From Mucilaginibacter agri (GTDB taxonomy: Bacteria; Bacteroidota; Bacteroidia; Sphingobacteriales; Sphingobacteriaceae), in NCBI RefSeq assembly GCF_009928685.1, contig NZ_WWEO01000045.1:434001-498000 (forward strand): DNA of 64,000 nt, given 5' to 3'. Of the stretch, positions 27,353 to 34,718 are shown piece after piece (the first letter of the stretch is position 1; each line of letters opens with the position of its first letter). The translations under genes and the position numbers were made by a program. A model generated the notes under the pieces. The model saw nothing but the letters and a program-made list of their open reading frames with translations. It had not been told where the DNA came from and made no database searches.

Positions 27353-27628
27353 ATTTGAGTTATTTGTATTAAGCCAGTATAAAAACTGAACCAATCATCG
27401 CCGAGACTTGCATTAAATCGAGGCCGTTTTGCAGGGGTTGTTAAATATGTACGCAAAAATAAGCAATTAATGCGTTTTTGCGCTATTTACTTTCAGGATG
27501 TTTGTACAAAAATCGGGCTATTTGCAGCTATTTTCTGTCAAAAAAAGTTAATTTTTTAACATTATTTGAACTTAAAACACAGAGTGTCAATCAGTACAAA
27601 AAATGCCGTGAAAAAAGTTAAAAACAGA
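27353..27628. other. Intergenic spacer, AT-rich
   Basis: The spacer between the conserved gene and the tRNA is AT-rich toward its right end. Apart from the tRNA promoter at 27629-27659 I see no gene, hairpin or repeat in it. The promoter of the minus-strand gene is presumably here, but no clear TAnnTTTG/TTTG pair in the right orientation was found. Confidence 0.5.
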
Positions 27629-27659
27629 TTTGCCAATCCGCTCCGGATTTGTACTTTTG
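27629..27659 (+). promoter_or_regulatory. Bacteroidetes-type promoter of tRNA-Ser
   Basis: TTTG (27629-27632), 19 bases, then TACTTTTG (27652-27659) is an exact match to the Bacteroidetes sigma-A consensus. The mature tRNA starts at 27665, so the 5' leader must be nearly absent. Confidence 0.8.
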
Positions 27660-27664
27660 TCCCC

Positions 27665-27751
27665 GGAGAGTTGGCAGAGTGGTCGATTGCGGCAGTCTTG
27701 AAAACTGTTGAACTGTGAAAGGTTCCTGGGGTTCGAATCCCTAACTCTCCG
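27665..27751 (+). tRNA. tRNA-Ser (anticodon UGA)
   Basis: An 87-base class II tRNA. The acceptor stem GGAGAGT (27665-27671) pairs with ACTCTCC (27744-27750), discriminator G at 27751. The anticodon loop CTTGAAA has TGA at 27699-27701, reading UCA. A long variable arm and the T-arm GGTTCGAATCCC are present. CCA is not encoded. The 3' end is the edge of a probable genomic island. Confidence 0.95.
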
Positions 27752-27752
27752 C
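27740..27752 (+). repeat. Probable attachment-site repeat (left), tRNA-Ser 3' end
   Basis: The 13-base sequence CCTAACTCTCCGC at the tRNA 3' end recurs exactly at 40456-40468, 12.7 kb away in the same orientation. That is the arrangement expected of attL/attR around an element integrated in the tRNA 3' end. Confidence 0.5.
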
Positions 27753-27755
27753 ACT

Positions 27756-27812
27756 AAAATCCATTAATTGATTGATTTTCAATATTTTAAAATCAATCAA
27801 TTAATGGATTTT
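27756..27812 (+). terminator. Terminator of tRNA-Ser
   Basis: A perfect 24-bp inverted repeat (arms 27756-27779 and 27789-27812, 9-base loop) is followed by T residues and begins four bases after the tRNA. It is AT-rich but long. Confidence 0.8.
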
Positions 27813-27857
27813 TACATTTGATTAAAAATTTAAATTGCTGATAATCAAGGCATAAGA

Positions 27858-27869
27858 GTTCGAATCCCT
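27858..27869 (+). repeat. T-arm-like fragment of a tRNA
   Basis: GTTCGAATCCCT repeats the tRNA-Ser T-arm sequence of 27731-27742, about 127 bases downstream. It may be a leftover from an earlier or tandem insertion. Much of the motif is shared by many tRNAs, so it need not derive from this one. Confidence 0.35.
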
Positions 27870-27915
27870 CAAACCCTCTAAGTTTACTACATTTATAAGT
27901 TATTGATGGCGATCG

Positions 27916-28092
27916 GCCCAGGAATATATCCAGCATAAACTTATCGATGTCGCCAAAGAACAAATAAGTGATCTCAGCAAACCAATCAGCACCATTGCTT
28001 ATGGCCTTGGTTTTAAATACCCTCAGCATTTTACCCGGTTATTTAAACAGAAGGTAGGTTTATCACCGCATGATTATCGGCTATCTAACTGA
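27916..28092 (+). pseudogene. Remnant of an AraC family regulator (C-terminal HTH only)
   Basis: The frame reads AQEYIQHKLIDVAKEQISD, continues through GLGFKYPQHFTRLFKQKVG and ends PHDYRLSN at a TGA stop at 28090. This matches the last about 58 residues of the intact AraC proteins at 22943 and 33109. No start codon, promoter or N-terminal sensing domain precedes it, so the gene is 5'-truncated. It lies between the tRNA-Ser and the island operon and marks a deletion or insertion junction. Confidence 0.85.
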
Positions 28093-28160
28093 ACCCAACT
28101 ATTGCTTGCGATTTAGTAGTGCAGATTATTAGAACACTGTAATCTTGCATTAATCAAAGA

Positions 28161-28192
28161 CCAATCACTAACCTGTAATAGTTAGTGATTGG
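28161..28192 (-). terminator. Hairpin after the island operon, probable terminator
   Basis: A perfect 12-bp stem (CCAATCACTAAC, then GTTAGTGATTGG) with an 8-base loop lies 13 bases past the tautomerase stop. The T-tract is weak (TCTTTG), so termination strength is doubtful. Confidence 0.5.
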
Positions 28193-28205
28193 TAAATAGT
28201 AGACG

Positions 28206-28433
28206 TTACAAAGGATTATATCCCGGCTTTTTGTAAAGTTGATCCCAATGGCCAGCGATATCCGGCTTATATACTTTTTCTACCCAATCTGCTTTTTCAA
28301 TGTCCTCAATACTTACGGTTACATTGGCCTCATTAGCACCGATCGAGTTTACTATTGCAGCTGTCAGGGCTTCCGCAAGTTTTGCTTTTTCCTCGTCAGT
28401 TTTACCAACGATCTTAACGTGTATGTGTGGCAT
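28206..28433 (-). CDS. 4-oxalocrotonate tautomerase family protein
   Basis: A 75-residue protein beginning MPHIHVKIVGK. The second residue is proline, the catalytic base of the family after removal of the initiator Met. The pattern KAKLAEALTAAIVNSIGANEANVTVSIEDI matches small tautomerases that interconvert keto and enol forms of unsaturated acids. The C-terminal extension WVEKVYKPDIAGHWDQLYKKPGY is seen in related short tautomerases. It is the last gene of the eight-gene island operon, two bases after the cupin gene. Confidence 0.9.
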   Translation of the reverse strand: MPHIHVKIVGKTDEEKAKLAEALTAAIVNSIGANEANVTVSIEDIEKADWVEKVYKPDIAGHWDQLYKKPGYNPL

Positions 28434-28435
28434 TT

Positions 28436-28846
28436 TTATTTAAAACTGTAGTATTGTTCATCAGTAACCTGCTCCAGCCAATCCACTACGCCTTTTTCGG
28501 TATTGATTCCTACGGCATAATGTGTAAATCGGCCATTAGGGGTTGCGCCGTGCCAGTGTTTAATGCCGGGCAGTACGTTAACGATATCACCCTCTTTGAT
28601 CTCTTTGATCGGTGAACCCCATTCCTGGTAATACCCGACACCTTGTGTTACGATCAGGATCTGGTTGCTCGGGTGTGTATGCCAGTTATTACGGCAACCA
28701 GGTTCAAATATGACTTCGCCAATACCGCAATTGGTGATCTCGTCAGCAACGACCCGCATTTTCAGCCAGGCAGTTCCTGTAAAATACTGTGCCAGTACCG
28801 GTCCGAATCCTTCGGGTGCGTTATATTTTGGTTCTTGATTTTCCAT
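28436..28846 (-). CDS. Cytoplasmic cupin-domain protein
   Basis: A 136-residue single cupin without a signal peptide. Metal-binding motifs are WHTHPSNQILIVTQGVGYYQE and GIKHWHGATPNGRFTHYAV. Small cupins like this are frequently encoded beside carboxymuconolactone-decarboxylase proteins and tautomerases. It differs from the exported cupin in the same operon (31715-32176), so the operon carries a cytoplasmic and an exported version. The reaction is unknown. Confidence 0.88.
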   Translation of the reverse strand: MENQEPKYNAPEGFGPVLAQYFTGTAWLKMRVVADEITNCGIGEVIFEPGCRNNWHTHPSNQILIVTQGVGYYQEWGSPIKEIKEGDIVNVLPGIKHWHGATPNGRFTHYAVGINTEKGVVDWLEQVTDEQYYSFK

Positions 28847-28864
28847 CTTTTAAATATGAGTTTT

Positions 28865-30034
28865 TTAAATGGTTGCTGCATCTATCACATAACGATAGCG
28901 CGCCTGTTTATTCACTACCTTATCCCAGGCATCATTGATCTCTGAGGCTTTAATGATCTGTATCTCGGGATAGATCTTATTTTCAGCACAAAGGTTCATG
29001 ACCTCCTGCGTTTCTGGTATCCCGCCAATCAGCGAGGCATTAAAGTTTACCCGGCTGAAAAAGAATTTGGCGTTATCGATCTTGAACTCTCCGTTAACAG
29101 GCTGTCCAACCTGGGTAAAGTGACCATAGGGTTTTACACAAACCGCATAGTCTGACAGGTTATAAGCGTAAGGTATCGTCGAGATCATATAATCCAGCTT
29201 ACCCGCATAAGGTTTCAATTTGTCGGGGCTATCTACAACGATCACTTCTTTGGCGCCGAATGATAAAATGTCCTGCCGTTTGCTTTCGCTGGTGGTAAAG
29301 GCATAAACCTCGGCACCTTTTAATACCGCCAGTTTAATGGCGAGGTGACCTAAACCACCGATACCGGCAACACCCACTTTATCACCTTTCTGAAACCGGG
29401 CTCTTGTTAGGGGCGAATATGTAGTAATACCTGCGCATAATAAAGGTGCTGCATTTTGCAGGCTGATGCTTTCGGGAATCTTAATAGCGAAATGCTCCTT
29501 TACCACCAGGTTATTGGAATAACCGCCTTGCGTAATACCGCTTGGTGAGGTCTTATCCGATGCGCCATAAGTGCCGACCATACCGGTAGTTTCGCAATGA
29601 TGTTCTTCGCCGTTCTTGCAGCTGTTGCACTGCATACAACTATCTACCATACAGCCAACACCGGCTTTGTCGCCAACCTTGAATTTGGTTACGTTCTTGC
29701 CAACAGCGGCAACAATACCTGCAATCTCATGGCCGGGAACCTGTGGATAAACCTGCTCTCCCCAATGGCCGCGAATGGTATGGATATCAGAATGGCAGAT
29801 GCCCGAAAATTTAATATCGATCAGGATATCATTATCGCCGACTGCGCGGCGTTCAAAGTTCCATAAAGTTAGCCCGCTGGTTTTATCATGACCGGCATAG
29901 CCTTTTGATTTGATTATACTCATAGGTTTGTTATTATTTGTTTCTGAGAAAAGTTGCAGTGGGCCAGTCAGCATCAGGCCGGCACCGGCTACTGTTGTTT
30001 TTTGGATGAATGTTCGCCTGGTTTCTTTTTTCAC
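28865..30034 (-). CDS. Tat-exported zinc-dependent alcohol dehydrogenase
   Basis: A 389-residue medium-chain dehydrogenase of the YahK/cinnamyl-alcohol-dehydrogenase type. Catalytic zinc ligands are in FSGICHSDIH and PGHEIAG. The four structural-zinc cysteines are in CMVDSCMQCNSC and EHHC, and the nucleotide-binding GIGGLGHLAIKLA is intact. The unusual part is the N-terminus: MKKETRRTFIQKT plus a hydrophobic stretch (VAGAGLMLTGPLQLF) is a twin-arginine signal, whereas family members are normally cytoplasmic NADPH enzymes. Its stop overlaps nothing downstream; its ATG overlaps the acetyltransferase stop by four bases. Confidence 0.9.
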   Translation of the reverse strand: MKKETRRTFIQKTTVAGAGLMLTGPLQLFSETNNNKPMSIIKSKGYAGHDKTSGLTLWNFERRAVGDNDILIDIKFSGICHSDIHTIRGHWGEQVYPQVPGHEIAGIVAAVGKNVTKFKVGDKAGVGCMVDSCMQCNSCKNGEEHHCETTGMVGTYGASDKTSPSGITQGGYSNNLVVKEHFAIKIPESISLQNAAPLLCAGITTYSPLTRARFQKGDKVGVAGIGGLGHLAIKLAVLKGAEVYAFTTSESKRQDILSFGAKEVIVVDSPDKLKPYAGKLDYMISTIPYAYNLSDYAVCVKPYGHFTQVGQPVNGEFKIDNAKFFFSRVNFNASLIGGIPETQEVMNLCAENKIYPEIQIIKASEINDAWDKVVNKQARYRYVIDAATI

Positions 30035-30603
30035 GATCTTATAGATTTAATGATTTGGGCAGGTATACCGCCAACAACGGTGTTATCAGGAACATCTTTC
30101 GTGACTACGGCGCCTGCGGCTATTACCGCGTTTTCGCCAACGGTTACACCTGGCAAAACTGTTGCCGCGGCACCAACCCAGGCACCTTTTTTGATAACTA
30201 TCGGATACGAAACTGTCGCCCTTCTTTCAGCCGGGTTCAATGGATGATTGGTGGTAATCAGGTTTACCTTAGGCCCGATCAGCACATTATCTTCCAGGAT
30301 AATGCCACCACGATCCATAAAAGTGCAGCCATGATTGACGAATACGTTTTTACCGATATTGATGTTCTCCCCGAAATCCGAATAAAAGGGCGGGATTATA
30401 AAAAAGGTTTCATCTACCTGTAGGCCTATCAGCTCGCTGAAGATCCGGTTGATCTCGGACAGGTCATCAATTACCAGGTTATTCAGTTTTGATGTTGTGA
30501 GAATAGCCTTATGAATGATCTTTAAGAGCACCGGATAATCCGGGTCGTCCAACGGGATCACTTCGCCGTTTTTGTCCCTTGTTAAAATATCGTTATTAGT
30601 CAT
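30031..30603 (-). CDS. Sugar O-acetyltransferase (left-handed beta-helix, LacA/Maa type)
   Basis: A 190-residue acetyl-CoA-dependent transferase. The N-terminal Mac-like segment is short. The hexapeptide repeats follow (INIGKNVFVNHGCTFMD, ILEDNVLIGPKVNLITTNHPL, WVGAAATVLPGVTVGENAVIAAGAVVTKDVP), with the catalytic histidine in TTNHP and the end VGGIPAQIIKSI. The acceptor is unknown. It overlaps the start of the dehydrogenase gene by four bases, so the two are translationally coupled. An 86-base gap separates it from the upstream DUF2255 gene. Confidence 0.9.
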   Translation of the reverse strand: MTNNDILTRDKNGEVIPLDDPDYPVLLKIIHKAILTTSKLNNLVIDDLSEINRIFSELIGLQVDETFFIIPPFYSDFGENINIGKNVFVNHGCTFMDRGGIILEDNVLIGPKVNLITTNHPLNPAERRATVSYPIVIKKGAWVGAAATVLPGVTVGENAVIAAGAVVTKDVPDNTVVGGIPAQIIKSIRS

Positions 30604-30689
30604 TACCTTATTTAATTATTGGGCTATTATCCTCATTGTTGCCGATCGTGCGCGGCTGCTGATCATGTGCGCCATGTAGGGGCTTTTGC

Positions 30690-30989
30690 TTATTTCTGTT
30701 GGTAAGCCGCGTTGATTCGCTGATTGATAACAGCATCATCAATTGGCTCAAAAATCACCTCTTTGATCAGGCCAGCAGCATGAATCCGTCCGGCTCTCTG
30801 TTTGAGGGCCGATTGATACCAGCGTGACGATGTTCCATTATAAGCCCGAACAAACAACTCACCATCCACAACTACTTCCCAGATCCAGGTGGGCGTACCA
30901 TAAGTTTTCCCATCTTCACGAAAAGGTGAAATCTTCAGGTCATCGGCCTGATTGATTTTTGCCAATTCTTCTGTTGTAAACGCGCTCAT
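30690..30989 (-). CDS. DUF2255 family protein
   Basis: A 99-residue small soluble protein: FTTEELAKINQADDLKISPF at the N-terminus, then GTPTWIWEVVVDGELFVRAYNG and SSRWYQSALKQRAGRI. This is the pattern of DUF2255, a fold related to pyridoxamine-phosphate-oxidase-like split barrels, with no known function. The stop of the upstream carboxymuconolactone-decarboxylase-like gene is one base from its ATG, so it is surely part of the operon. Confidence 0.85.
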   Translation of the reverse strand: MSAFTTEELAKINQADDLKISPFREDGKTYGTPTWIWEVVVDGELFVRAYNGTSSRWYQSALKQRAGRIHAAGLIKEVIFEPIDDAVINQRINAAYQQK

Positions 30990-30990
30990 G

Positions 30991-31704
30991 TTATTGTTTT
31001 TTTGCTTCGATCACTTTTTTCAGCGTTTCTCTTGCAGTATCTCCCTGTGTTTGGCTCACCGTTTGGTCAATAATGCCGAACGCTGCTTTAAACTGGCTCT
31101 CGGTTAGCCCGGTATTCATACCCATACCAATGTGGGCCTGTAATTGCGGCGTAACTCCTGTTATCGCTGCTAAAGCCGAAACTGTTATTAATTCGCGCTG
31201 CTGAAAGCTTAGTACGTCACGGCTGAATATGTCTGCGAAAAGATGTTCTTTCAGGAAAGTGTCAATAGCCGGGGCAAAGGCGTTTGCACCGGAAAGTATT
31301 TTTTCCTCACGCCCGGTGAGCTTTTGCAGGTTCTTTTTACCGGTCTGGTATTTATCAGTATCGGTAACCTGGGTTGCGGCTTTACCTTCGGCATCGGTAA
31401 TACCTTTCGCCTTACGGTCTTCCAATACGGCCATAAAGGCATTGATACCGTTCAGGCTGCGCGGGAAACCGCAGTAAGCATAAAGCTGCACCAGTATATC
31501 TTTGATCTCATTAATGGTAAGGCCATTGTCCAGCCCTTTGCTCAATTGAACTTTAAGCTGTCCGATATCACCGGTTGCAGTTAAAGCGGATATGCTGACC
31601 AGGCTTTGATGCTTGTTATCTAAATTTTGATTTTCCATTTGATGTTGTGCTTTACTGCTATTAGTTATGATAACCAATAGCATGATGGCAATGAGGTGTT
31701 TCAT
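30991..31704 (-). CDS. Exported double carboxymuconolactone-decarboxylase-domain protein
   Basis: About 237 residues; the ATG at 31704 (MKHLIAIMLLVIITNSSKAQ) gives a signal peptide, while the longer frame overlaps the upstream cupin. Two CMD/AhpD-like helical domains are visible. The first has LVQLYAYCGFPRSLNGINAF, including one Cys; the second has RELITVSALAAITGVTPQLQ and lacks a Cys. The redox CxxC of AhpD is therefore absent, and a decarboxylase or binding role is as likely as peroxidase chemistry. It sits next to an exported cupin, a pairing often seen in bacteria. Confidence 0.88.
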   Translation of the reverse strand: MKHLIAIMLLVIITNSSKAQHQMENQNLDNKHQSLVSISALTATGDIGQLKVQLSKGLDNGLTINEIKDILVQLYAYCGFPRSLNGINAFMAVLEDRKAKGITDAEGKAATQVTDTDKYQTGKKNLQKLTGREEKILSGANAFAPAIDTFLKEHLFADIFSRDVLSFQQRELITVSALAAITGVTPQLQAHIGMGMNTGLTESQFKAAFGIIDQTVSQTQGDTARETLKKVIEAKKQ

Positions 31705-31714
31705 CGGCGATGAT

Positions 31715-32176
31715 TTATTTGTTAGTTGTTGAGCCGTTGTATTCCGCATCGGTAACCGGCCTCAACCATTTCACTACGCCTTTATCGGCGTAGGTATTTA
31801 GAGAAAGTTGCACCATGGAACTGCCCGGCAAAGCGCCGTGCCAGTGCTCCACATTCGGCGGACAAGTGATCACTTCGCCCTTGTGGATAACGCGAATCGG
31901 TTTGCCTTTTTCCTGGGTATAACCGGTACCATCCAACACCATTAATATTTGCCCGGCATTATGCGTATGCCAGTAGCTGCGCGCACCCGGTGAGAAGGTT
32001 ACCGCACCGGCAACCAAATTGAAAACACTGTCTCGAGGTACCAATGGCTGCACCCACACTTTGCCAGTAAAGTTGGCGGCTGTTAATTTACCCTGCGGGA
32101 AAATGCTGGTTTGCGCCTGGCCGTTTAAACAACAGAACCAGGTGAATGCGATGGTAATGATGAATATTCTTTTCAT
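31715..32176 (-). CDS. Exported cupin-domain protein (paralogue 2)
   Basis: A 153-residue cupin with signal peptide (cleavage near NGQAQ). Metal motifs are YWHTHNAGQILMVLDGTGYTQE and NVEHWHGALPG. It is the same length as, and clearly paralogous to, the cupin at 20463-20924, which lies in the other AraC-linked operon. The next gene in this operon is the exported CMD protein, starting 10 bases after its stop, suggesting the two act together outside the cytoplasm. Confidence 0.88.
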   Translation of the reverse strand: MKRIFIITIAFTWFCCLNGQAQTSIFPQGKLTAANFTGKVWVQPLVPRDSVFNLVAGAVTFSPGARSYWHTHNAGQILMVLDGTGYTQEKGKPIRVIHKGEVITCPPNVEHWHGALPGSSMVQLSLNTYADKGVVKWLRPVTDAEYNGSTTNK

Positions 32177-32188
32177 AGGTAAAAATAT

Positions 32189-32947
32189 TTAAATGGTTAA
32201 GCCGCCATCGACCACTAAATTGTGACCCACGATCATACTGGCCGCATCGCTGCAAAGGAAAATCACCGCGCTGGCAACCTCTTCCGGACGGCCCATTCTT
32301 CCGACAGGTACCGCTTTTGTCATCGCCTCCAGTGCTTCCTTTTGTCCGCCCGCAATCATTTCCTCGGCCATGCCGGTATAAAAAAGGCCGGGGCTTATGC
32401 TGTTGATTCGGATGCCCCGTCCTGCATATTCTACTGCTGCGCTGATAGTAATACCGATAACAGCATGTTTGGCACCATGGTAAACACCCCGCTGCGCACC
32501 GGCACGGATACCGCCGATAGAGGAACAATTGACAATTGCTCCGCTGCCTTGTTTTTTCATTTGCTGTAATTCATATTTCATGCAACTCCAGATACCCCGG
32601 TAGTTGATATTGTTTACCTTTTCGAAATCTTCGAACGTTTGATCTGCTGCTTCCGCCAGCACGTTTTGCACACCGGCATTGTTATAAGCATAATCCAGCA
32701 TGCCGAATGTAGCTACCGTCTTGTCAACCATGCTTTTTACCTGCGCGTCGTCCGATACATCGCATTGAATAGCCAGTGTTTTGAAACCTTCAGCAATGAG
32801 TTTGTCCGCCGCTTCCTGTACCTTTTTTTCATTCCAGTCTGCCAAAGCCACTGTTGCACCTGCTTCCGCAAATGCTTTCGCCGTTGCGAATCCCAAACCC
32901 GATGCAGCACCTGTAACCAGTGCTACTTTTCCTTCCATTATTTTCAT
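32189..32947 (-). CDS. Short-chain dehydrogenase/reductase (classical SDR)
   Basis: About 252 residues. The ATG at 32947 (MKIMEGKVALVTG) is chosen since the Rossmann strand follows at once; another ATG lies at 32938, and the longest frame runs back through the promoter region. The NAD(P) motif TGAASGLG, the NNAG motif, the catalytic Ser (VNCSSIGG) and YHGAK (Tyr/Lys) are intact. The C-terminal GRPEEVASAVIFLCSDAAS is typical. The substrate is unknown. It is the first gene of the eight-gene island operon and is divergent from AraC paralogue 2. Confidence 0.92.
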   Translation of the reverse strand: MKIMEGKVALVTGAASGLGFATAKAFAEAGATVALADWNEKKVQEAADKLIAEGFKTLAIQCDVSDDAQVKSMVDKTVATFGMLDYAYNNAGVQNVLAEAADQTFEDFEKVNNINYRGIWSCMKYELQQMKKQGSGAIVNCSSIGGIRAGAQRGVYHGAKHAVIGITISAAVEYAGRGIRINSISPGLFYTGMAEEMIAGGQKEALEAMTKAVPVGRMGRPEEVASAVIFLCSDAASMIVGHNLVVDGGLTI

Positions 32948-32973
32948 GATCTTATGTTGTTGCTTTAATGACA

Positions 32974-33086
32974 CAAAGGTCAGACCGCTGTCGAGAAAAA
33001 CACTAACACAGATTACAGGTTCTCCTACCATATTTACAGGTTGGTTGATGGGAATAGGATAAGACGTCCGTTAACTGTTAAATTTG
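32974..33086. promoter_or_regulatory. Divergent promoter with AraC-type operator (copy 2)
   Basis: Direct repeats TTACAGGTT at 33013 and 33034 are exactly 21 bp apart, with CTACCAT between. A GACCTTTG box faces the SDR operon (32981-32974) and TAAATTTG faces araC (33079-33086). Element order and both spacings (30 and 68 bp) equal those of copy 1 at 22813-22925. Binding by the AraC paralogues is inferred. Confidence 0.65.
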
Positions 33087-33108
33087 GATAGATTTAAGAT
33101 CAGAAACG

Positions 33109-34005
33109 ATGGACGAGATATTAAGGATAGACACCGTAAGCGAGCATGATAAATTTTATGAACAGGAAAACCTGCACCCGCTGGTGAGTATTGTTGACTT
33201 TACGGATAAAGTCCCCGCGTTTTATGCCACCCGTATGAATTTCGGCTTTTATGCCGTTTACTTAAAAGATGTGAGGTGTGGTGATATCAAATATGGCCGG
33301 GACACTTATGACTACCAAGACAGAACGCTGGTTTTTGTGGCGCCGGGTCAAATGATCAATGTGAGCATCGATCAGGATTATAAACCACAGGGTTATGCAC
33401 TGATGTTCCATCCAGACCTGATCCACGGAACTCACCTGGGTAAGCATATCGGCGAGTATACCTTTTTCTCTTATGATTCTCGTGAGGCTTTGCATCTTTC
33501 TGAAAAGGAAAGAAAGATCGTGCTGGACTGTTTTGAAAAGATCAGCTATGAACTGGAACAGCGGATGGATAACCATAGTAAAACACTCATTGCCGCCAAC
33601 ATCGAATTATTCTTGAATTATTGCGTTCGCTTTTATGAGCGACAGTTCATCACCCGTAAAGATGTTAACCGTAGCTATATTGAAAAGTTCGAGCAACTAC
33701 TGAACGAGTACTTCCATTCAGACAAACCTCAAACCCTAGGGCTCCCTGCTGTGAATTACTGTGCAGAACAACTGCATTTATCACCCAATTACTTTGGCGA
33801 CCTGGTTAAAAAAGAAACGGGTAAAACCCCCTCTGAATATATTAACTTTAAAGTGATGGATATGGCCAAAACGCGTGTTCTGGATACGAGCCGTTCGATC
33901 AGTGAGATCGCCTATGAGCTGGGTTTTAAATACCCGCATCATTTTACCAGAGCGTTTAAAAAAAGTACAGGATATACACCAGTCGAGTATCGATCTTTGA
34001 ACTAA
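33109..34005 (+). CDS. AraC family transcriptional regulator (paralogue 2)
   Basis: A 298-residue regulator, the same length as the protein encoded at 22943. The sensing region has HPLVSIVDFTDK, YGRDTYDYQDRTLVFVAPGQM and GYALMFHPDLIHGTHLGKHIGEYTF. The DNA-binding C-terminus has SISEIAYELGFKYPHHFTRAFKKSTGYTP. It is divergent from the eight-gene island operon and probably activates it through the 21-bp-spaced direct repeats. A terminator follows 121 bases downstream. Confidence 0.93.
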   Translation: MDEILRIDTVSEHDKFYEQENLHPLVSIVDFTDKVPAFYATRMNFGFYAVYLKDVRCGDIKYGRDTYDYQDRTLVFVAPGQMINVSIDQDYKPQGYALMFHPDLIHGTHLGKHIGEYTFFSYDSREALHLSEKERKIVLDCFEKISYELEQRMDNHSKTLIAANIELFLNYCVRFYERQFITRKDVNRSYIEKFEQLLNEYFHSDKPQTLGLPAVNYCAEQLHLSPNYFGDLVKKETGKTPSEYINFKVMDMAKTRVLDTSRSISEIAYELGFKYPHHFTRAFKKSTGYTPVEYRSLN

Positions 34006-34126
34006 GTTATTCAGAATTTCTACTTCTGGGTCCAGGTATATAAACGTGTGAATACCGATCGATAACTACCTTAAAAATACAGTTGACCAACATCTTTAAT
34101 TATCTCATCAGTAATAATTTTTAAAT

Positions 34127-34158
34127 AAAAGCACTCAAATAAATCATTGAGTGCTTTT
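34127..34158. terminator. Intrinsic terminator
   Basis: A perfect 12-bp stem (AAAAGCACTCAA, then TTGAGTGCTTTT) with an 8-base loop, between the araC gene and the convergent NTF2-like gene. A/T runs on both sides allow use in either direction. The rest of the 34006-34212 spacer shows no gene. Confidence 0.8.
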
Positions 34159-34212
34159 CGGACAACCTGATCTCAATTAGGCCCACTGAATATTTACTTC
34201 TACTGGAACTAT

Positions 34213-34683
34213 TTAAATATCTGTGAGAACTGACGGGTCGCCTGTTAGCCAAACGTTGTCAATCGTGACCTTCTGGATAACCCAATCATTATTCCCTCTG
34301 ATCAACTCTACATCATACCTGTTTTTCATCAGATAGAAACGCGAATGATCATTTGAGGGTAAATGTTGCGCTTCTACAAGCGCATCCATCTTGGCTTTGT
34401 CTCCACTAATAGTAACCCGCGGATTACTAACCGAATGAGTCGTATCAATCTTGGCCAGCGAGCCTGAAAGTGCTGCAACGATATTTTCCCGTCCTTCCAG
34501 CACCGGGTATTCAAATCCAGCCTTTTTACCGGCAGGCCTGAAATCGGATATGGCATCTGCTGCAAAGGCTGATGCAAGAAGATCATTATCACGCAGGTCA
34601 ATACCGGCAGCGAATCTGTAAAGTGTTTCAATTACCGCAATTTTGTCTGCGGTTTCCTGTAGATTTATGGTTTGATTTTCCAT
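34213..34683 (-). CDS. NTF2-like (SnoaL) protein
   Basis: A 156-residue cytoplasmic protein with the SnoaL-like pattern: ADKIAVIETLYRFAAGIDLRD, LLASAFAADAISDF, VAALSGSLAKIDTTHSVSNPRVTI and a final WVIQKVTIDNVWLTGD strand. There is no signal peptide, unlike the NTF2-like protein at 19924. It lies 35 bases after the SDR gene and probably forms a two-gene unit with it under the HxlR-linked promoter. Function unknown. Confidence 0.85.
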   Translation of the reverse strand: MENQTINLQETADKIAVIETLYRFAAGIDLRDNDLLASAFAADAISDFRPAGKKAGFEYPVLEGRENIVAALSGSLAKIDTTHSVSNPRVTISGDKAKMDALVEAQHLPSNDHSRFYLMKNRYDVELIRGNNDWVIQKVTIDNVWLTGDPSVLTDI

Positions 34684-34718
34684 TATTTAAAATTTATGAG
34701 TTGAATTTTTAACGAAGT

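Noticed and set aside
31229..31584. Overlapping plus-strand frames inside the CMD gene
   Set aside because: Antisense to a gene with two recognisable domains and a signal peptide; no promoter on the plus strand.
32088..32528. Cysteine-rich minus-strand frame overlapping the SDR and cupin genes
   Set aside because: Low-complexity Cys/Arg/Gly composition typical of an out-of-frame shadow; the SDR and cupin frames have full motifs.
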